This document shows, piece after piece, positions 1-10,972 of a stretch of 64,000 bases of DNA. How positions within the stretch are numbered: the stretch's first letter is position 1; each line of letters opens with the position of its first letter. Origin of the DNA: Effrenium voratum (lineage: Eukaryota; Sar; Dinophyceae; Suessiales; Symbiodiniaceae); NCBI GenBank assembly GCA_963377175.1, contig CAUJNA010000191.1, positions 866,039-930,038 on the forward strand, given 5' to 3'. The position numbers were made by a program, and so were the translations under genes. The notes beneath the pieces are model-generated. The model was not told the DNA's origin. It saw only the letters and a list, made by a program, of their open reading frames with translations, and did not search any database.

Positions 1-765
1 TTGGCTGGTCTGTTCCTGGGAATGGGCGCATCCCGTTTCCAGGCAGCAAAGGGCAATGGGTAGCACAACGGCCCAAAGAAGATTCGGGTTGTGGGATAAT
101 TCAAAACTACGTAGCCTCTGGCGTTACGCTCGCAATAAGGGACAACCACGGCTGGGGCACGGAAGGAAGGTTTGATACCCATGACCCCCCGGTGCAAGTG
201 TCACATGAGCGGGGGGAAGGGGCCTGGAAACAATCTTGCAACAGGTCAAAGGGTGTGTTTTTTGACTCCCCTTCCGGTTGATACTCTGGATGAAGAAATC
301 CCTGCAGTAGGTAACCGGTGTTTTATCCCAGTATGCAAAGACTTTTATGGGTCTTAATTGGTGGAGGATTTTGGCCATCCCAAAGTTGGAACCGCCTATG
401 AGGAGACCGCAGGATTTGCAGTGAACAGTATGCCCCTATGAGTGTACAAAAAACAAGTAAAAACCAGGGCGTCAATCCGCTTTCTCGCCGAAGCAACTGG
501 CCATTCCCTGGTGAACCAGTTCGAAGCTCTCAACAAGCTACCCAGGCAAGGCGTGTGGAGCCTCAGATTTGCCTCATGGGCGTCCATCTCTGGTCAAGGG
601 ATCCCCCCCCACTGCTCAAGGCGTCCAACGTGGGCAAATTACGATTTGCAGCCTAGAAACAAAGAAGAACTGAAGAGACCTGCAGCAAGCTGATATCCCG
701 ATCCGGTTCATTTTGCCCCTGGAGATGCATCGCACAGCCATGCCTACAGCCAGGGCCCCGGCAAC
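1..765. other. Gene 2 intron region at the left edge
   Basis: This lies downstream of the S1 exon on the minus strand. A short GC-richer block near 470-545 reads on the minus strand as N-W-F-T-R-E-W-P-V-A-S-A-R-K-R-I-D-A and could be a further exon, but its reading phase does not join the S1 exon directly. Nothing else recognisable is present. Confidence 0.3.
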
Positions 766-3700
766 CTCCACACCGATGAAAATCGAGTTCGTGATGACAA
801 TTACCGCGAAGAACATGTCGAAGGCCGGCGCAGAAACCACCTCTCTCTTCGGCGTATTCTTACCCCATTTTGATCTGCCAACTGAGGGAAAAACAGGCGT
901 TACGTGCCCCTGGCAAGTATTCATATATGCAATTTGTCTGGGGAAGGGCCACTTACTTCGGAGCACCCTCCATACATTGAGGACCCTTTCGTGGGCTCGG
1001 GCGTTTGAGGAGAGAACGCCCTGGTTGGTGAACACGTGGTTTACGTTAAAACAAAAGCTGTGCTCTCGGGTGGTGGGGGGCGGGGTTGTCCAAATCAGGG
1101 CTCCTTTTGGCATTTTTGGTCAAGACGGCACCAGGGTCCAAAAAGGGGCCATATACTTGACCACCCCCCAAAACCGTGGGTGATGAATATTGGCTACGTT
1201 TCGTACTGCAAAACGACAAACATTATAATATACGTTCTTGCAAATCCCATTCACGAAGGTTACCAAGTCCTTTCGCAAAGGAAAGGACCTCCGGATCGCG
1301 GGCTTGAACAGCAAACGCTGCATGTACAACCAACTGGCCTGGTTCTACTGCATATCAAAGGAACATCCCAACAAAGGGCCAGTGCTTGTCAAATTCAGTC
1401 CCTTCGAACAGCCCCGACCAATGGCTCGCCCCCTCGCCTTGCGCACCCACGAACTCCCTCTCATCGTCGTCTTGGACCGGGACTTCAGCCCCTTGCCAAG
1501 GTGAGCTGGTTGGTTTCCGGGGCTTAGGCTGAGGTTGGCAACCCCCTATGAAACCGCCAGGGGAAATCCCGGCTCAACATACAACCCCCAGCTATGTGCT
1601 TGACACATATCTTTATTCAACGATCGGAGCTGGGTCGTCCAAGGGAACCACCTCGACAACATGCGAGGTCCCGAGCTTGCATCTCATGTTCCTCTGAAAG
1701 GATCTTCCGATGGGTTCCATACTAGCCGGTGGCAGAGGGCGTATGAGGCATCCCTGAAAGATCTGAAAGACTTCCAACTGCTTGCCTTCAGGAAGCGTAC
1801 ACTGGAGGGGCTAGGTTTGAGTAGAAGGGCCTTGAAGTTTCAAAGGTCAATCTTTCGGGGTTGAATCCGCACTAAGCAGTTCTTGCCGAAGAAGTGCGTA
1901 ACCTCACCAGAGAGAACAGGTGCAGGCTCGCAGCGGGGCTAGCAAACTTCGGGTGGATTGCCTCGATTACCTCGACCGCTACTAACAATACTTAGCATGC
2001 AAAAATAGGGCAACTGCTCCGCAGCATTTGCAAAATCGTCTCCTTGCACGGAGGTATTGCCGGTCCCGTGCGCAAATACCCGAATTGTTGCACCATAAGC
2101 CGCACATGTTCTCAGGGTCGGAGGCCATCCAACAATATCCAACATATCCAACAACAAGATCTTGTACAGCTACAATTACCTTGCCTCCTCAAGCTCCTTG
2201 GATACTAAAAAATGCCTAAGCAATGTCGCAAGGCCGGACACAACACAAATGGGCTGAGTAAAGCAGCAGCAACACGTTGAAGGCCAACCAGTGGTTCCTT
2301 CCACATGCGCGGAAAGGCAAGAAAAGGCACATTGCCACCCAACGACAAATGACTATCACCCCAATGCAACATTACATACCAGCTGGCCCCCCAAATCAGA
2401 AGACCTTCCGCCGACCCCCCAGCGAACGGACCTCGAGAACGGCTGTCCTTTTTTGGCCGTCCAAAATTTGTTTTTCTTATGTTGCGGCCGCTTTCTTTGG
2501 AAAAAGGAACAACCATCGCGGAAAACAAACAAATCGCCGGGGCCAAGTCTTGCACGGACGTGCCTTGGCGGTGCCGGTGGCGGTGTGATCTCCCGTGGAG
2601 GCGAAGAGCTCCCGGCTGATCTCCCCGTCCACCTTGGCCGCCTGGTGCCTCAGCGCCAGGTCCGCCTCCGTGAAGGTGTGGAAGACCTGCCCGACTCAGG
2701 TCCAAGCGAAGCTCTTCCGGGCCGACCCAGCCCTGCCAGGCCCGATCAAACCAAACAACCGGAGGAAAAACAAATCGAACAACCAAGAACAAACAACCCA
2801 AAAACAAGCAGCCAAAAACAAACAACCAAGCAACCAACCAAACAAACAACCAAGCAAACAACCAAACAACCAAACAAACAACCAAGCAAACACCTAACTT
2901 GCCAATCAGCTCGAAGTCCAGTTGATAGGTTGAACCAGCTGAGATGTGTTTTTTCTTTTTCTTCTTTCTGAATCCTGCAGTAAACCCATTGATTGGGGGG
3001 GCCTTTTCGCCCCAAGTGATCTGGGTCCCCTCTGGAATGGGATGCATCGCGTTGAGCCAACCAGGGGTCTATTGATCCGGGCTAAACTTAAGTGGAGACT
3101 TTGCTTTCCCAAATCTGTGCAGGTAGGGAAGGACAAACTTTTGCCTTCCAAAACTATACTCTAGTAGGGGGGCACGTAAGAGTCTCAAAACAACACTGGT
3201 GCTGTGACAATCTAGACGCTAGCAGGGTGGCCACGTTGCATTCTGAAAACCCAACCTAGATACAGCGGCAATTCAACCTGCTCCCAAACTTATGCTTTCG
3301 AAGAGGGAACATTATTTCCCAAACCTATGCACTAGGGTGGGCTAACAAGAAAGCGCAAACAGCAGGAAGACCGCGAAGGACCGCTAGATCAGTGGAAAAC
3401 CCCGCTTCGAAAGAGAGACTCCACAACAACGAGGGATGTTGGCGCTTCTGGCTTGTTTTCCCTTAAGCATCTCCACGAAAGAAGCCAGCGCAATAAAGAT
3501 GCTGGTGCGCATCTATTGGACATGGCCCTTGAATAGCAAGTAAATCTCAATGAAACCAGGGCGCACAACTCCTTCCACTCCCAGTGAATATGAGCATGTA
3601 AGGTCGAGGAGTACGGGTTCGTGCGATGTGATGCTACACACGCACACGCCGCAACCATGCCATCCGACTGGCTCCCATCAAATCTCCATACCAATCGTGT

Positions 3701-5633
3701 GTGGCTTCCCATAGAAGCCTACCCCTATTAGGGGATATGAACGAACAAGGTACTTTGTATCCTTTAGTTTAACAGTTCCCCACTGATAACCCCGTTCATT
3801 CATGTTTAAGGGCAATCATCTGAGTCTGGCACCCAACTGCGAGCCCGCCTTCTCTTGATCGCTTGTCAGGCTCAAAGGGCTGCTGTGCTTCGACGTCCGG
3901 ACTTGCCCCGGCGGCGAAGCCAGCGGTGCATGCGCGGGCGCCAGCGGCGGCAACGGCGCCGACGTGGACGTTTGGACATGGGCTGCAGGACACGCGGTGC
4001 CAGTGCTGTCGAAGGGGCTGGCGAGTCTGGTGAGCATCAGGTGCTGCAAACGCCTGACGCTGAAACTGTGTTGCAAGGAGGGTCCTAACAAAGCAGGCTC
4101 CCCCTTATGTTGGTTTCCTTCCGTGGAAGTAAAGGTTGCCGGTCCCCTTTGCGGCTTCCTTTTGGAGAAACTCAAACTTGGAATTTATTCAGCACCGGGC
4201 AAGACCAGCCCAAACAAAAAGGCAACCACGAAAGGAAGCATCTGGTTCACCTTCCAGTTCTTCAGTGGCCCGAGTTCTCTCTTTTTCCCATGGCCGAAAC
4301 AAAACAACAACAGCCACAAGGCCACAAACTCGTTGAAGCTTCCGGTCAAGGTAGCTAATATCTACAAGTGGAATATTGGGGGTGGGTGGCCTGGAAACAG
4401 CAAACAGTTCATGCCCTTGTGGCTTCTGGGAAGTTGAATCCAAAAGTGCCCCCAGGGGAGATTCTTTGAAAGTCTGAAAGCTTGTTGGGTTCAACTGTAA
4501 CCTGCAGGGGAGTATATGTTGTCCTTTTGAGGAGGGGCTCGATTTGTAAGTGGCCCAAGCAAAAAAGCCAAGCCCTTCCTCGTTTGGGCACTCGCGCCTG
4601 AGCACTTCGTCCTGCGCGTCCAGGCGTTTCAGCAGATCCTGCTGCTGGGCCCGCAGCAGCTCCTTGAGCCACCATGTTTTTTTGTTTCTGCTTTTTAAAC
4701 AAAGCAAAACAAAACCAACAAAATCAAAAACCAAATCCCATCGGTGGAAACCAACAAGGGACCCAGAGAGGGGCAAATCGAAGCATCGCAGCAAGAGAAA
4801 GTCAGCAAAACGCAAATGTCTGCTCGCGTGGCGCCCCCAGACCCCTGCTCCCCGGCTGGAAGGCCGCGTCCTCCAAGCCGGACTCCACAGGTCCCTCCGG
4901 CGGAGGTGCCGGGCCGTCGGCCACGGCCAGGACTCGGCGCGAGGAGTTGGGTCCAACCCCTGCTGCGCCCCACGTCTTGCTGCAAAATGTCGCGTGAAAC
5001 CAATCTGCATGGGTGTCCTTTTGGGCAAATAGATGTCCCTGGTAGATGATGAAACCGCCAGGTACAGCAGGGCCATCTATTTTTCGACCAAAACAACCAA
5101 AAAGGACACCTATGATCTGCGTGCCTTTCACCCAAGGACTTAAGCATGCAAGAGGAAAACCAGTCCAAAGGTTGGAAGCTTGAAAGCTTGAAAGAGCAAT
5201 CTAGCGAAGGGGAAGAATGTCTGGGGGGGTGTTCCACATCATTCACAACAAGCGAGAAAGATTGAAGATCTCATCGTGACATCCATGTACGAAAAGGGAT
5301 CATCCCAAAAAGCCAAGTAATATGAAGGCCTACAGTAAATAATTAAAGTGGGGTTATGGGGGTATGTTAAAACTCAATGACGCCTGATCAATTGGCCCAA
5401 ACCCCCAGTAGCCACAGAACAAACCAGCACTCTTCTTTTCGGTACTTGATGTTCAGGAAAATCCCCGATGGAACAAGTAGGAAAAAATGGCACCACTGGG
5501 TGACTGGCTGATATTTCCCCGTATCTACGGCAGAGACAAACCAGACGTGCGGCAAGCTGCATGGGGTCCACAAGTCCTCGCGGCGGCTGGGGTGCGGAGC
5601 CTCAACCATTTCCTCCTCCTCCATGGCTCTCAT
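1..5633 (-). CDS. Gene 2 (partial, span): putative voltage-gated cation channel, N-terminal part
   Basis: This is a multi-exon minus-strand gene whose 3' part lies beyond position 1. Supported exons, 5' to 3', are 4,835-4,979, 4,579-4,662, 2,564-2,686 and 766-840, with a likely start exon near 5.6 kb. From 4,979 down, the exons join in frame: each of the last three boundaries falls between codons. The product begins with a Pro/Gly-rich stretch, then a Leu/Gln/Glu-rich probable coiled coil, then a mixed charged segment, and finally a hydrophobic helix of the S1 type (A-F-D-M-F-F-A-V-I-V-I-T-N-S-I-F-I-G-V-E). Dinoflagellates have large families of ion-transport-domain channels with long cytosolic N-termini and this kind of S1. 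No voltage sensor or pore is visible here, so the channel call is an inference from S1 alone. It could be another polytopic membrane protein. Confidence 0.55.
766..840 (-). CDS. Gene 2 exon: S1-like transmembrane helix
   Basis: A 75-nt block of 25 codons, bounded by an AG acceptor (GAG before GTGG) and a GAG|GTTGCC donor, both between codons. It reads V-V-S-A-P-A-F-D-M-F-F-A-V-I-V-I-T-N-S-I and then F-I-G-V-E. The pattern of a short loop, then Phe-Asp, then an aliphatic helix with Asn-Ser and a closing G-V-E is typical of S1 of ion-transport domains in dinoflagellate channel families. Third positions are mostly G or C. It joins in frame to the exon at 2,564-2,686. Confidence 0.65.
841..2563. 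other. Gene 2 intron
   Basis: This 1.7 kb of mixed composition between two gene 2 exons shows no codon-biased block on either strand that I would call an exon. Open frames here are short and overlap each other on both strands. Confidence 0.5.
2564..2686 (-). CDS. Gene 2 exon: charged cytosolic segment before S1
   Basis: Exactly 41 codons between a CAG acceptor and an AAG|GCACGT donor (GC type). It begins V-F-H-T-F-T-E-A-D-L-A-L-R-H-Q-A-A-K-V-D and ends T-G-T-A-K. Almost every third position is G or C, while the other two frames give Pro/Gly/Arg-rich nonsense. Acidic and basic residues alternate, and there is no membrane segment. It probably forms the linker between the coiled coil (4,579-4,662) and the S1 helix (766-840). 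Both junctions lie between codons, which supports the splicing proposed. Confidence 0.7.
2687..4578. other. Gene 2 intron with an AAACAACC-rich tract
   Basis: Intron of about 1.9 kb. It contains the simple repeat at 2,745-2,893 and a GC-rich block at about 3,890-4,030 whose open frames on both strands are Arg/Ala-rich and not convincing as an exon. I see nothing else in it. Confidence 0.45.
2745..2893. repeat. AACAAACCAA-type simple repeat
   Basis: Runs of AAAC/AACC/AAGC units with little else. It makes long open frames on both strands (Asn/Lys/Gln on plus, Cys/Leu/Phe on minus) that are not protein-coding. It lies in a gene 2 intron just upstream of the exon acceptor at 2,686. Confidence 0.85.
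4579..4662 (-). CDS. Gene 2 exon: coiled-coil segment
   Basis: 28 codons between an AAG acceptor and a GAG|GAAGGG donor (GA type). It reads E-L-L-R-A-Q-Q-Q-D-L-L-K-R-L-D-A-Q-D-E-V and continues L-R-R-E-C-P-N-E. Leu spacing and the Gln/Glu/Arg content fit an amphipathic helix or short coiled coil, common ahead of the membrane part in dinoflagellate channels. Codon bias is strong. It joins in frame to the next exon at 2,686. The acceptor has a poor pyrimidine tract, so the 5' boundary could lie a few codons upstream. Confidence 0.7.
4835..4979 (-). CDS. Gene 2 exon: Pro/Gly-rich N-terminal segment
   Basis: The acceptor is TTTTGCAG, followed by one nucleotide of a split codon and then K-T-W-G-A-A-G-V-G-P-N-S-S-R-R-V-L-A-V-A. 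It continues with a Pro-rich acidic stretch (D-G-P-A-P-P-P-E-G-P-V-E-S-G-L-E-D). The proposed donor GGG|GCGCCA (GC type) ends the exon between codons and joins the coiled-coil exon in frame. A donor a few bases earlier is possible. The segment is low in complexity and predicted to be disordered, with no domain recognised. Confidence 0.6.
5541..5633 (-). CDS. Gene 2 candidate start exon
   Basis: The codon-biased block begins at an ATG at 5,633 and reads M-R-A-M-E-E-E-E-M-V-E-A-P-H-P-S-R-R-E-D, then L-W-T-P-C-S-L-P. The frame stays open upstream to about 5,768, so the true start is uncertain; dinoflagellate mRNAs also receive a trans-spliced leader, which hides the genomic 5' end. The donor could not be fixed, because the downstream exon needs a split codon. 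The acidic Met-rich start fits a cytosolic N-terminus. Confidence 0.4.
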
Positions 5634-7272
5634 CCAGGGTGAGAGGTCAAAAGAGGCTAGGCCCAACCCTCCAAGTATCTTAAAGCACTTGTGCAGTCCG
5701 GAGAACCAACGCAAAGTGTGGAGGAACTGATCTTGATGGATATCTACATGCGGCAAGGCAGGAAACAAGACTCAAATGCCATGTTCGACAGGATGTTGCA
5801 AATGACATCTATGAAACTGAGGTTGAGCACTGGCTGCGGCCACAGACTCTGACTGGGAGACACCCCCCCAAAAGAAGCTGCGCGCACCTTCTGGACCAAC
5901 AAACGTAAGCTGCCCTCTCAAGCCTTGGGAAAACTGCTCCTGCCACTTGCGTCCTGTGGACCGGGACCAATCCACACCTTCTTGGTTTTTTGAAGGGTGG
6001 GGAAAGCCCTTGGTTAAGGGATGGGGAAATCCCTGGGATGAGCATGGCGAAATGACCTGGAACCAAATGCATGCCAAATGGCCCTGTCGGAAAGCGCTTT
6101 GCCATCCATGTCTCCATTCAACGAGACCTCACCATGGCCAATAGAACCATTTTCTTGGGGTGGCAAAAAAAAGGTCTGGACAACAAATAAATCATATCCA
6201 ACCTGAATTGAATCCGAACGTGCACCTATATGTTCATGTGGGCAACCTACTTTAATGTTTCCTCTGGAGAATCATTTTGAGGCGTCCTTTTAACTTTCAC
6301 TTTCACACCCTCCCCAAGAAAGAGCAAACCGATCTTTGGGCCAGCCTGATTTGACGGGAAAAGGTCCCCTTCCGAGGTGCAGCCAGGACGAAGCACGCCG
6401 GAGACAAATTCACCATGCTGAAAACCAAGTGCCGAAACTACCACTCAGCTTGTGCCGAAACAAACATGATTCGTGGATTCCGGCCAGGGATAAAATGGAA
6501 ACATCGATGCATGGCGGTTTCAACAAGCAAACCCTTGACAGAAACCAACCTGGCGCGAACATGCTAGAGCTGCCCGGAGGCACCCTGTAGCCACACCCAA
6601 ACGTGGTTGTACAATACTGTTGGTCCGCTTTTCGGCGAGCAAAAATGGGTGCGAAACAGAAGGGCTCACAATCCCGGAACAATTGGAGAAACGCTCAATT
6701 TTGGGCTCAGAGCATTTCAGAACCGTCGGGAACATGGCAGCCTTCAAAGAGAGAGGGGGTGGAAAGTCCTCAGTTCCATTTTGCTGCACTTATCCAGTCT
6801 TTCTTTCGCAAGGGAGATTTCCTGTTTTACAATCTAACTTACCCTCTAACAAGCAATTCAAAGAGAAGCAAACACCCCTCTGCATGTGACCACCTTAACG
6901 AGCCCAGGTTGGCCTCGAGAGGCTCCAGGCTCTTCCTGTGTCAAGCAATGGCCCTGTTGGTTAGGGTACCACCTCTCTCCTCACTCTTCTTGGTTGACGT
7001 TGAAAGGGGAGCAAAAAAAATATTGTTTGGTAGTTAAGTGGGGATTTCCCACTAAACCACAATAAGCAAAAATGTAAAATGTTTCCCAACAACAACCATG
7101 TCTTAGGCGCGTTTCTGTCTGAGGGCTGCATCAACTTGAAAGATCTGGCTGGCAAACTGATATGCAGTGTGTTCCTCCCCCTACCCACATGTGAAGGATC
7201 TCCTCGAAAATGGGACGCCCTCCAAAAAATCACCCAGGTTTAGCAGTCGGGGTTTCCCTTTATGGAAGCCTA
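5634..7272. other. Upstream of gene 2: no gene recognised
   Basis: Mixed-composition DNA. The only structure I can point to is a copy of an intron-type repeat at 6,993-7,101. Open frames on both strands are short and lack codon bias. Confidence 0.4.
6993..7101. repeat. Copy of repeat family C (TGACGTTG...CCCAACAACANCCATG)
   Basis: Starts near TGACGTTGAAAGGGGAGCAA and ends near TCCCAACAACAACCATG, with CACTAAACCACAANAAGC in the middle. The same order of blocks recurs at 55,101-55,212, where the element abuts a 3' splice site of gene 1. The copies differ by scattered substitutions. No terminal inverted repeat was recognised. Confidence 0.6.
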
Positions 7273-7548
7273 AAGGGAAACCACGCCAAGAAAGAAGCTA
7301 AGTGCGCTTTTGCTTTTGCATAAACCCTGAACCATCCTGAGATCATCTGACTGAATCAGCTGCCGATAGCTTTTGGTCAGCAGCTCAGGGACGACCTTTA
7401 AACCTTGCACAAAACAACATGGCACATGTTGCATTTCCTTTGTCTTCATATAGGGTTGCAAATGCGCTTCTATGCAGCGCCGAGCCGATTGGATTCTGGC
7501 GCAGGCGCTGATCTCGCACACGTTTGCCAGTGGCCACAGGGTGGGCAT
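7273..7548 (-). CDS. Unassigned candidate exon or small ORF
   Basis: A minus-strand frame open for 92 codons from an ATG (M-P-T-L-W-P-L-A-N-V-C-E-I-S-A-C-A-R-I-Q). The first 30 or so codons (about 7,460-7,548) have the G/C third-position bias of real exons here; the rest do not. I recognise no family. It may be an exon of an upstream gene on the same strand, or chance. Confidence 0.3.
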
Positions 7549-7554
7549 GCCGGT

Positions 7555-7880
7555 CCCTAAGCCAGCCTAAACCAACCCTAAGCGCTAAGCAACCCCACCA
7601 AAATACCGAAACCAGCCCTAACCCGTCCCTCAGACCCTAAACCTATGACCCTGAACCCACCCTAAACCACTGCGAAATCCACCCTGAATCACAACCCTTA
7701 AACCAAACCTAAACCTACCCTAAACCCAACCAAGACCAACTTACCAACCCTAAACCCATCATAACCAGCCCTAAACCAAGCCTAAGCCAATTGAACCAGG
7801 CACAAACCGATCCCGAAGAAGCCCACCCAAACCCACCCTAAACCAAACCCGAGTCCCACCCTAAACTCACCCTAAACCAA
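7555..7880. repeat. Degenerate telomere-like CCCTAAA repeats
   Basis: About 325 bp made of variants of CCCTAAACC, CCTAAGCC and CCCTGAACC. The parent unit CCCTAAA is the complement of TTTAGGG, the plant- and alveolate-type telomere unit. The repeats are too degraded to be a working telomere and lie inside the contig, so this is interstitial. Confidence 0.65.
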
Positions 7881-8682
7881 AGCTTTTGGTGATGTCGGGG
7901 ATGTTGAAACGGTGCTGGGGGTGCTGAAAACGGTGCTGGGATGTCGACGGTGCTGGTATAAAGCATGGGCATGTTGATACAAGATGCCTAAAAGTACGGC
8001 ATGTTAGTGCCTAGAAGCGAAAACCAAGCAAGTCTTGAAAGTAAACTTATAACAAACAACCAATATCCTCCGTTGCATCTCCACTCGAGATCCTTTTATC
8101 TTATTAAACCCCAAGAACTTGCGCGGCCCGGTCCAGAACGGGGGTGGTTTAGCTTTGGACCCCCGCCTTTCGGATGGGAAAAGCAGGCTTTGGAGGCTTG
8201 TTGAACACGCATGGGGTTAGGCTCAGGCGAAATATAGCACGTGCAACAATGGCAATTACAAATATCATCAATGGAATAACTACGCGGCTATCCTGGTTAT
8301 GATTCTGAGGGTGTTGCAAACGCACTGTCTCATCAGGGCATCAGCACGACAATCAAGAGAATGAGGCCGGAACCTTTGTCCAGGAATCCTTCAAGGGAGG
8401 TTGTGTGGGTGTTCATCCCTGATCCTGCGTTCCCTCTTGCCAACCCACATTACAAAGAGGAGAACACCCCTTCAAGGACAGGCAGGGGTAGCAGCAACTA
8501 AACCATTTGGGGCCATTCATCCAAGGTTATGTAGAGATGGGGCGGGTATCTGCAATCACTCTTGGACATGGTCCCTGTCAGGTTTCCATTTGCGTCTGTT
8601 TGAAACGTCACCCCAAAGGGAAGCACGATAAAACAAGTGCGTTCGGCTGCAATGACAACAAGCTCCCATAGGACTTTGGCTC

Positions 8683-8721
8683 CCCGGATCCTCGGATGAG
8701 ATGCACGGAGGGCGTCTCCGC
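8683..8721 (-). CDS. Unassigned short candidate exon
   Basis: An ACTTGCAG acceptor is followed by A-E-T-P-S-V-H-L-I-R-G-S-G with G/C-biased third positions, then a possible GA donor (GGG|GAGCC). At 13 codons it is too short to assign. It could be part of the same unrecognised minus-strand gene as the block at 9,643. Confidence 0.28.
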
Positions 8722-9055
8722 CTGCAAGTGAAGGGGCCAGCTCAAGATTGGTCTATGCGATAACCAATAAGCCAAGAATAAGCTCTTCGTAGATCCCCCT
8801 CGTAGCTTCCTTTTAGGTCCATGACACTTTTGGCGCAAACCCCTGTGCATACTTTTGGGGGATCTCTGTTCTCCAGCCAAGAAATCCTTTGAACTGAGAG
8901 CGCCAACCTATTTGCGGGATGCCATGGGATGCCCCTTTGGGGCTTGCAAGGCGTAAATGTGTTGGGGCGCATATCCGGCGGCAAGTGGTTGTTTCCCTTG
9001 ATGCTACCCCCGCCCCCCGGCGACATGCTATCCCAATCTTCCGCAAAGCAAACCT

Positions 9056-9090
9056 CTCTTCACATGACCAAACCCCTCTTCACATGACAA
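9056..9090. repeat. Short tandem duplication
   Basis: Two near-identical copies of a unit containing CTCTTCACATGACNAA, about 20 bp each. Confidence 0.7.
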
Positions 9091-9642
9091 GGTTTGGGGA
9101 CGCCAGGTCAATCCCCAAGAGTGTAACAAATGAATTTGGGTGAATTAGTGGCAAAGGCCTGTCTGCCAGCGGCACATGTGCAAAAAAAGGGCACGCTGAA
9201 AAGAAAGGACTTGAGCATTTCTACGAATATTGACAATTCAACAAAATAAATCAACAAATTGTTTACCTAGACGCGTGATAGGTTCTCCAGTGGTTCACTT
9301 GCAAATGGCCCTCTCCCACAAATGAAGCTCGCAGATTCCTGTAATTCCCGCCAAGAGCCCTCGTAGCTCCGCCAATGGCCGCGTTGCAGTCGCAAGCACA
9401 AAGCTAAGCTCAATATCTTCGTGGCTCTCCGCAGCGGCCACAACTTCCTTGTATCACACTTGACTTACACAATCAAAACACCTATGAGCATTGGGACCTT
9501 CATTCGGCCTTTCCAGGGCCTTCTCGCCTCGTAGAAACAAGTGTTTGCAGTTGACCATGCTTTAGTGGGAAACCAACTAAAGCAACGAAAGGCTGCTACT
9601 GAATCACTGGTTTTGCAGTGGAAGTCCCATTGTTGGGAAGAC

Positions 9643-9705
9643 CGTGACCGCGCATCGCGCCGACCTCCGGCCCACGTGGAGCCATCGCAGGCAACGGTAT
9701 GGGTC
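9643..9705 (-). CDS. Unassigned candidate exon
   Basis: 21 whole codons between a GCTGTCAG acceptor and an ACG|GTCTTC donor. It reads D-P-Y-R-C-L-R-W-L-H-V-G-R-R-S-A-R-C-A-V and then T. The bias is clearly stronger in this frame than in the other two. I do not recognise a family, and no neighbouring exon confirms it. Confidence 0.38.
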
Positions 9706-10972
9706 CTGACAGCGAATGGATTCGGCATGAGGAGCCCCTCCACCAACTAGAACGGAACCAGCAAAGTGGTACAAAATGTGGCACAAAGGAGTTTTGTAGA
9801 AAAACATGTCTTCCAGCAACCCGCAGTCTGGTTCCACGTTCGGTAGGTAGCATACTGAGCTTTGAAGGATTGCTTGGCCTTTGGCAATCCCCACCGAAGA
9901 TTGTGCGTTCGTGTTTGTTTTTCAACCAGTCGTTGGAGATGCTTCGCATTTTATGGCATCATTCCTTGTGGTTTGGATGTGTTGTGCTTGGCACTCACGC
10001 GCACAGCAGCATTTGTTTTGGGCTTGAGAAACATTTTATGATGCGATTTGGCATTGGGCTGGGTTTCTGCTGCCTGTCCTACCAACCCCAAAGAAGCAAT
10101 GGACGCCTTGATTCGCCCTATGATTCAGCTAAATTCTGGATATTCAGCGACCCACCTCGGCGCTGACCAGTCCAAAGAGGAATGACTCATAGTGATCAAA
10201 TTCTTGGTTTCGGAGTACTGGAAATCGTCTTTGCCAGGCAAAATTGGGGTCGCCACAATGGCTCTTCATTTTGCCAGCACCCTCTTTACAGTGGGGCGTG
10301 CGTGTGCGCATTGTAAGCCATTCTAGATCGAAAAGCCACAAGAACGCCTCCATCATGACGAGGTTTTAGTCAAATTCGAGGAGAGGGGAATGGGGGCTTC
10401 CAACGATGGGAGCTGACCAAACTGCTTTGGAAGCCTACCGAGATGCGGTGATGCCTCGGCGTGAAAAGAAAACTCGCAGGGATGCAATGTGGGGGGGTCT
10501 GGGATTTGCGAGCCCTCAAGAGAAAATAATAACATCAGTGAATGGTTAGCACGTCAACATCCCTGTTGTTTCCATGTTCCTTGGCCTTGTTGAATTGGAA
10601 TTGGAGGGGGGGCAAAGTTGTTCAGTGACCCTAGACAAGGGGAGCCCATTTGGGGCTGACCATGTTCAACTGTTGGTACGGCTATCACTGGGTTTTCCAG
10701 AGCGATCCTGGAGAGAATCCGTGCCTGAAGAGGGGGGACTTGATGCGGCGCACCTGGCCATGGACGCTCCAAGGCTTTGCCTACCGCCCGGCCATGGGAA
10801 GCTGACCCCGGTCCTTAAACCCCCTGATCATGCCCCACCCCCAAGGTGCAACAAACAAAACAGCATGTACATGTTCAAATTCTGCTTCAAACCAAGTCAG
10901 CCCCGAGGAGACCCCCATAATAATCACTATTTAGCTGCATAACTGCAAATCAAAGGAAGCATGTCGGCTTGC

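Larger units (their letters stand above)
7885..10970. other. Intergenic or intronic stretch with two isolated exon candidates
   Basis: Apart from the candidates at 8,683-8,721 and 9,643-9,705 and a short tandem duplication at 9,056-9,090, I see no gene, RNA or mobile-element signature here. Confidence 0.4.

Noticed and set aside
2205..3047. 280-codon minus-strand open frame
   Set aside because: It runs across the AAACAACC repeat and reads the real exon at 2,564-2,686 in the wrong frame (Gly/His/Arg-rich).
4189..5076. 295-codon minus-strand open frame as one gene
   Set aside because: It is in the right frame for the coiled-coil exon but out of frame for the exon at 4,835-4,979, and it crosses unbiased intron. 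Exon boundaries explain it better.
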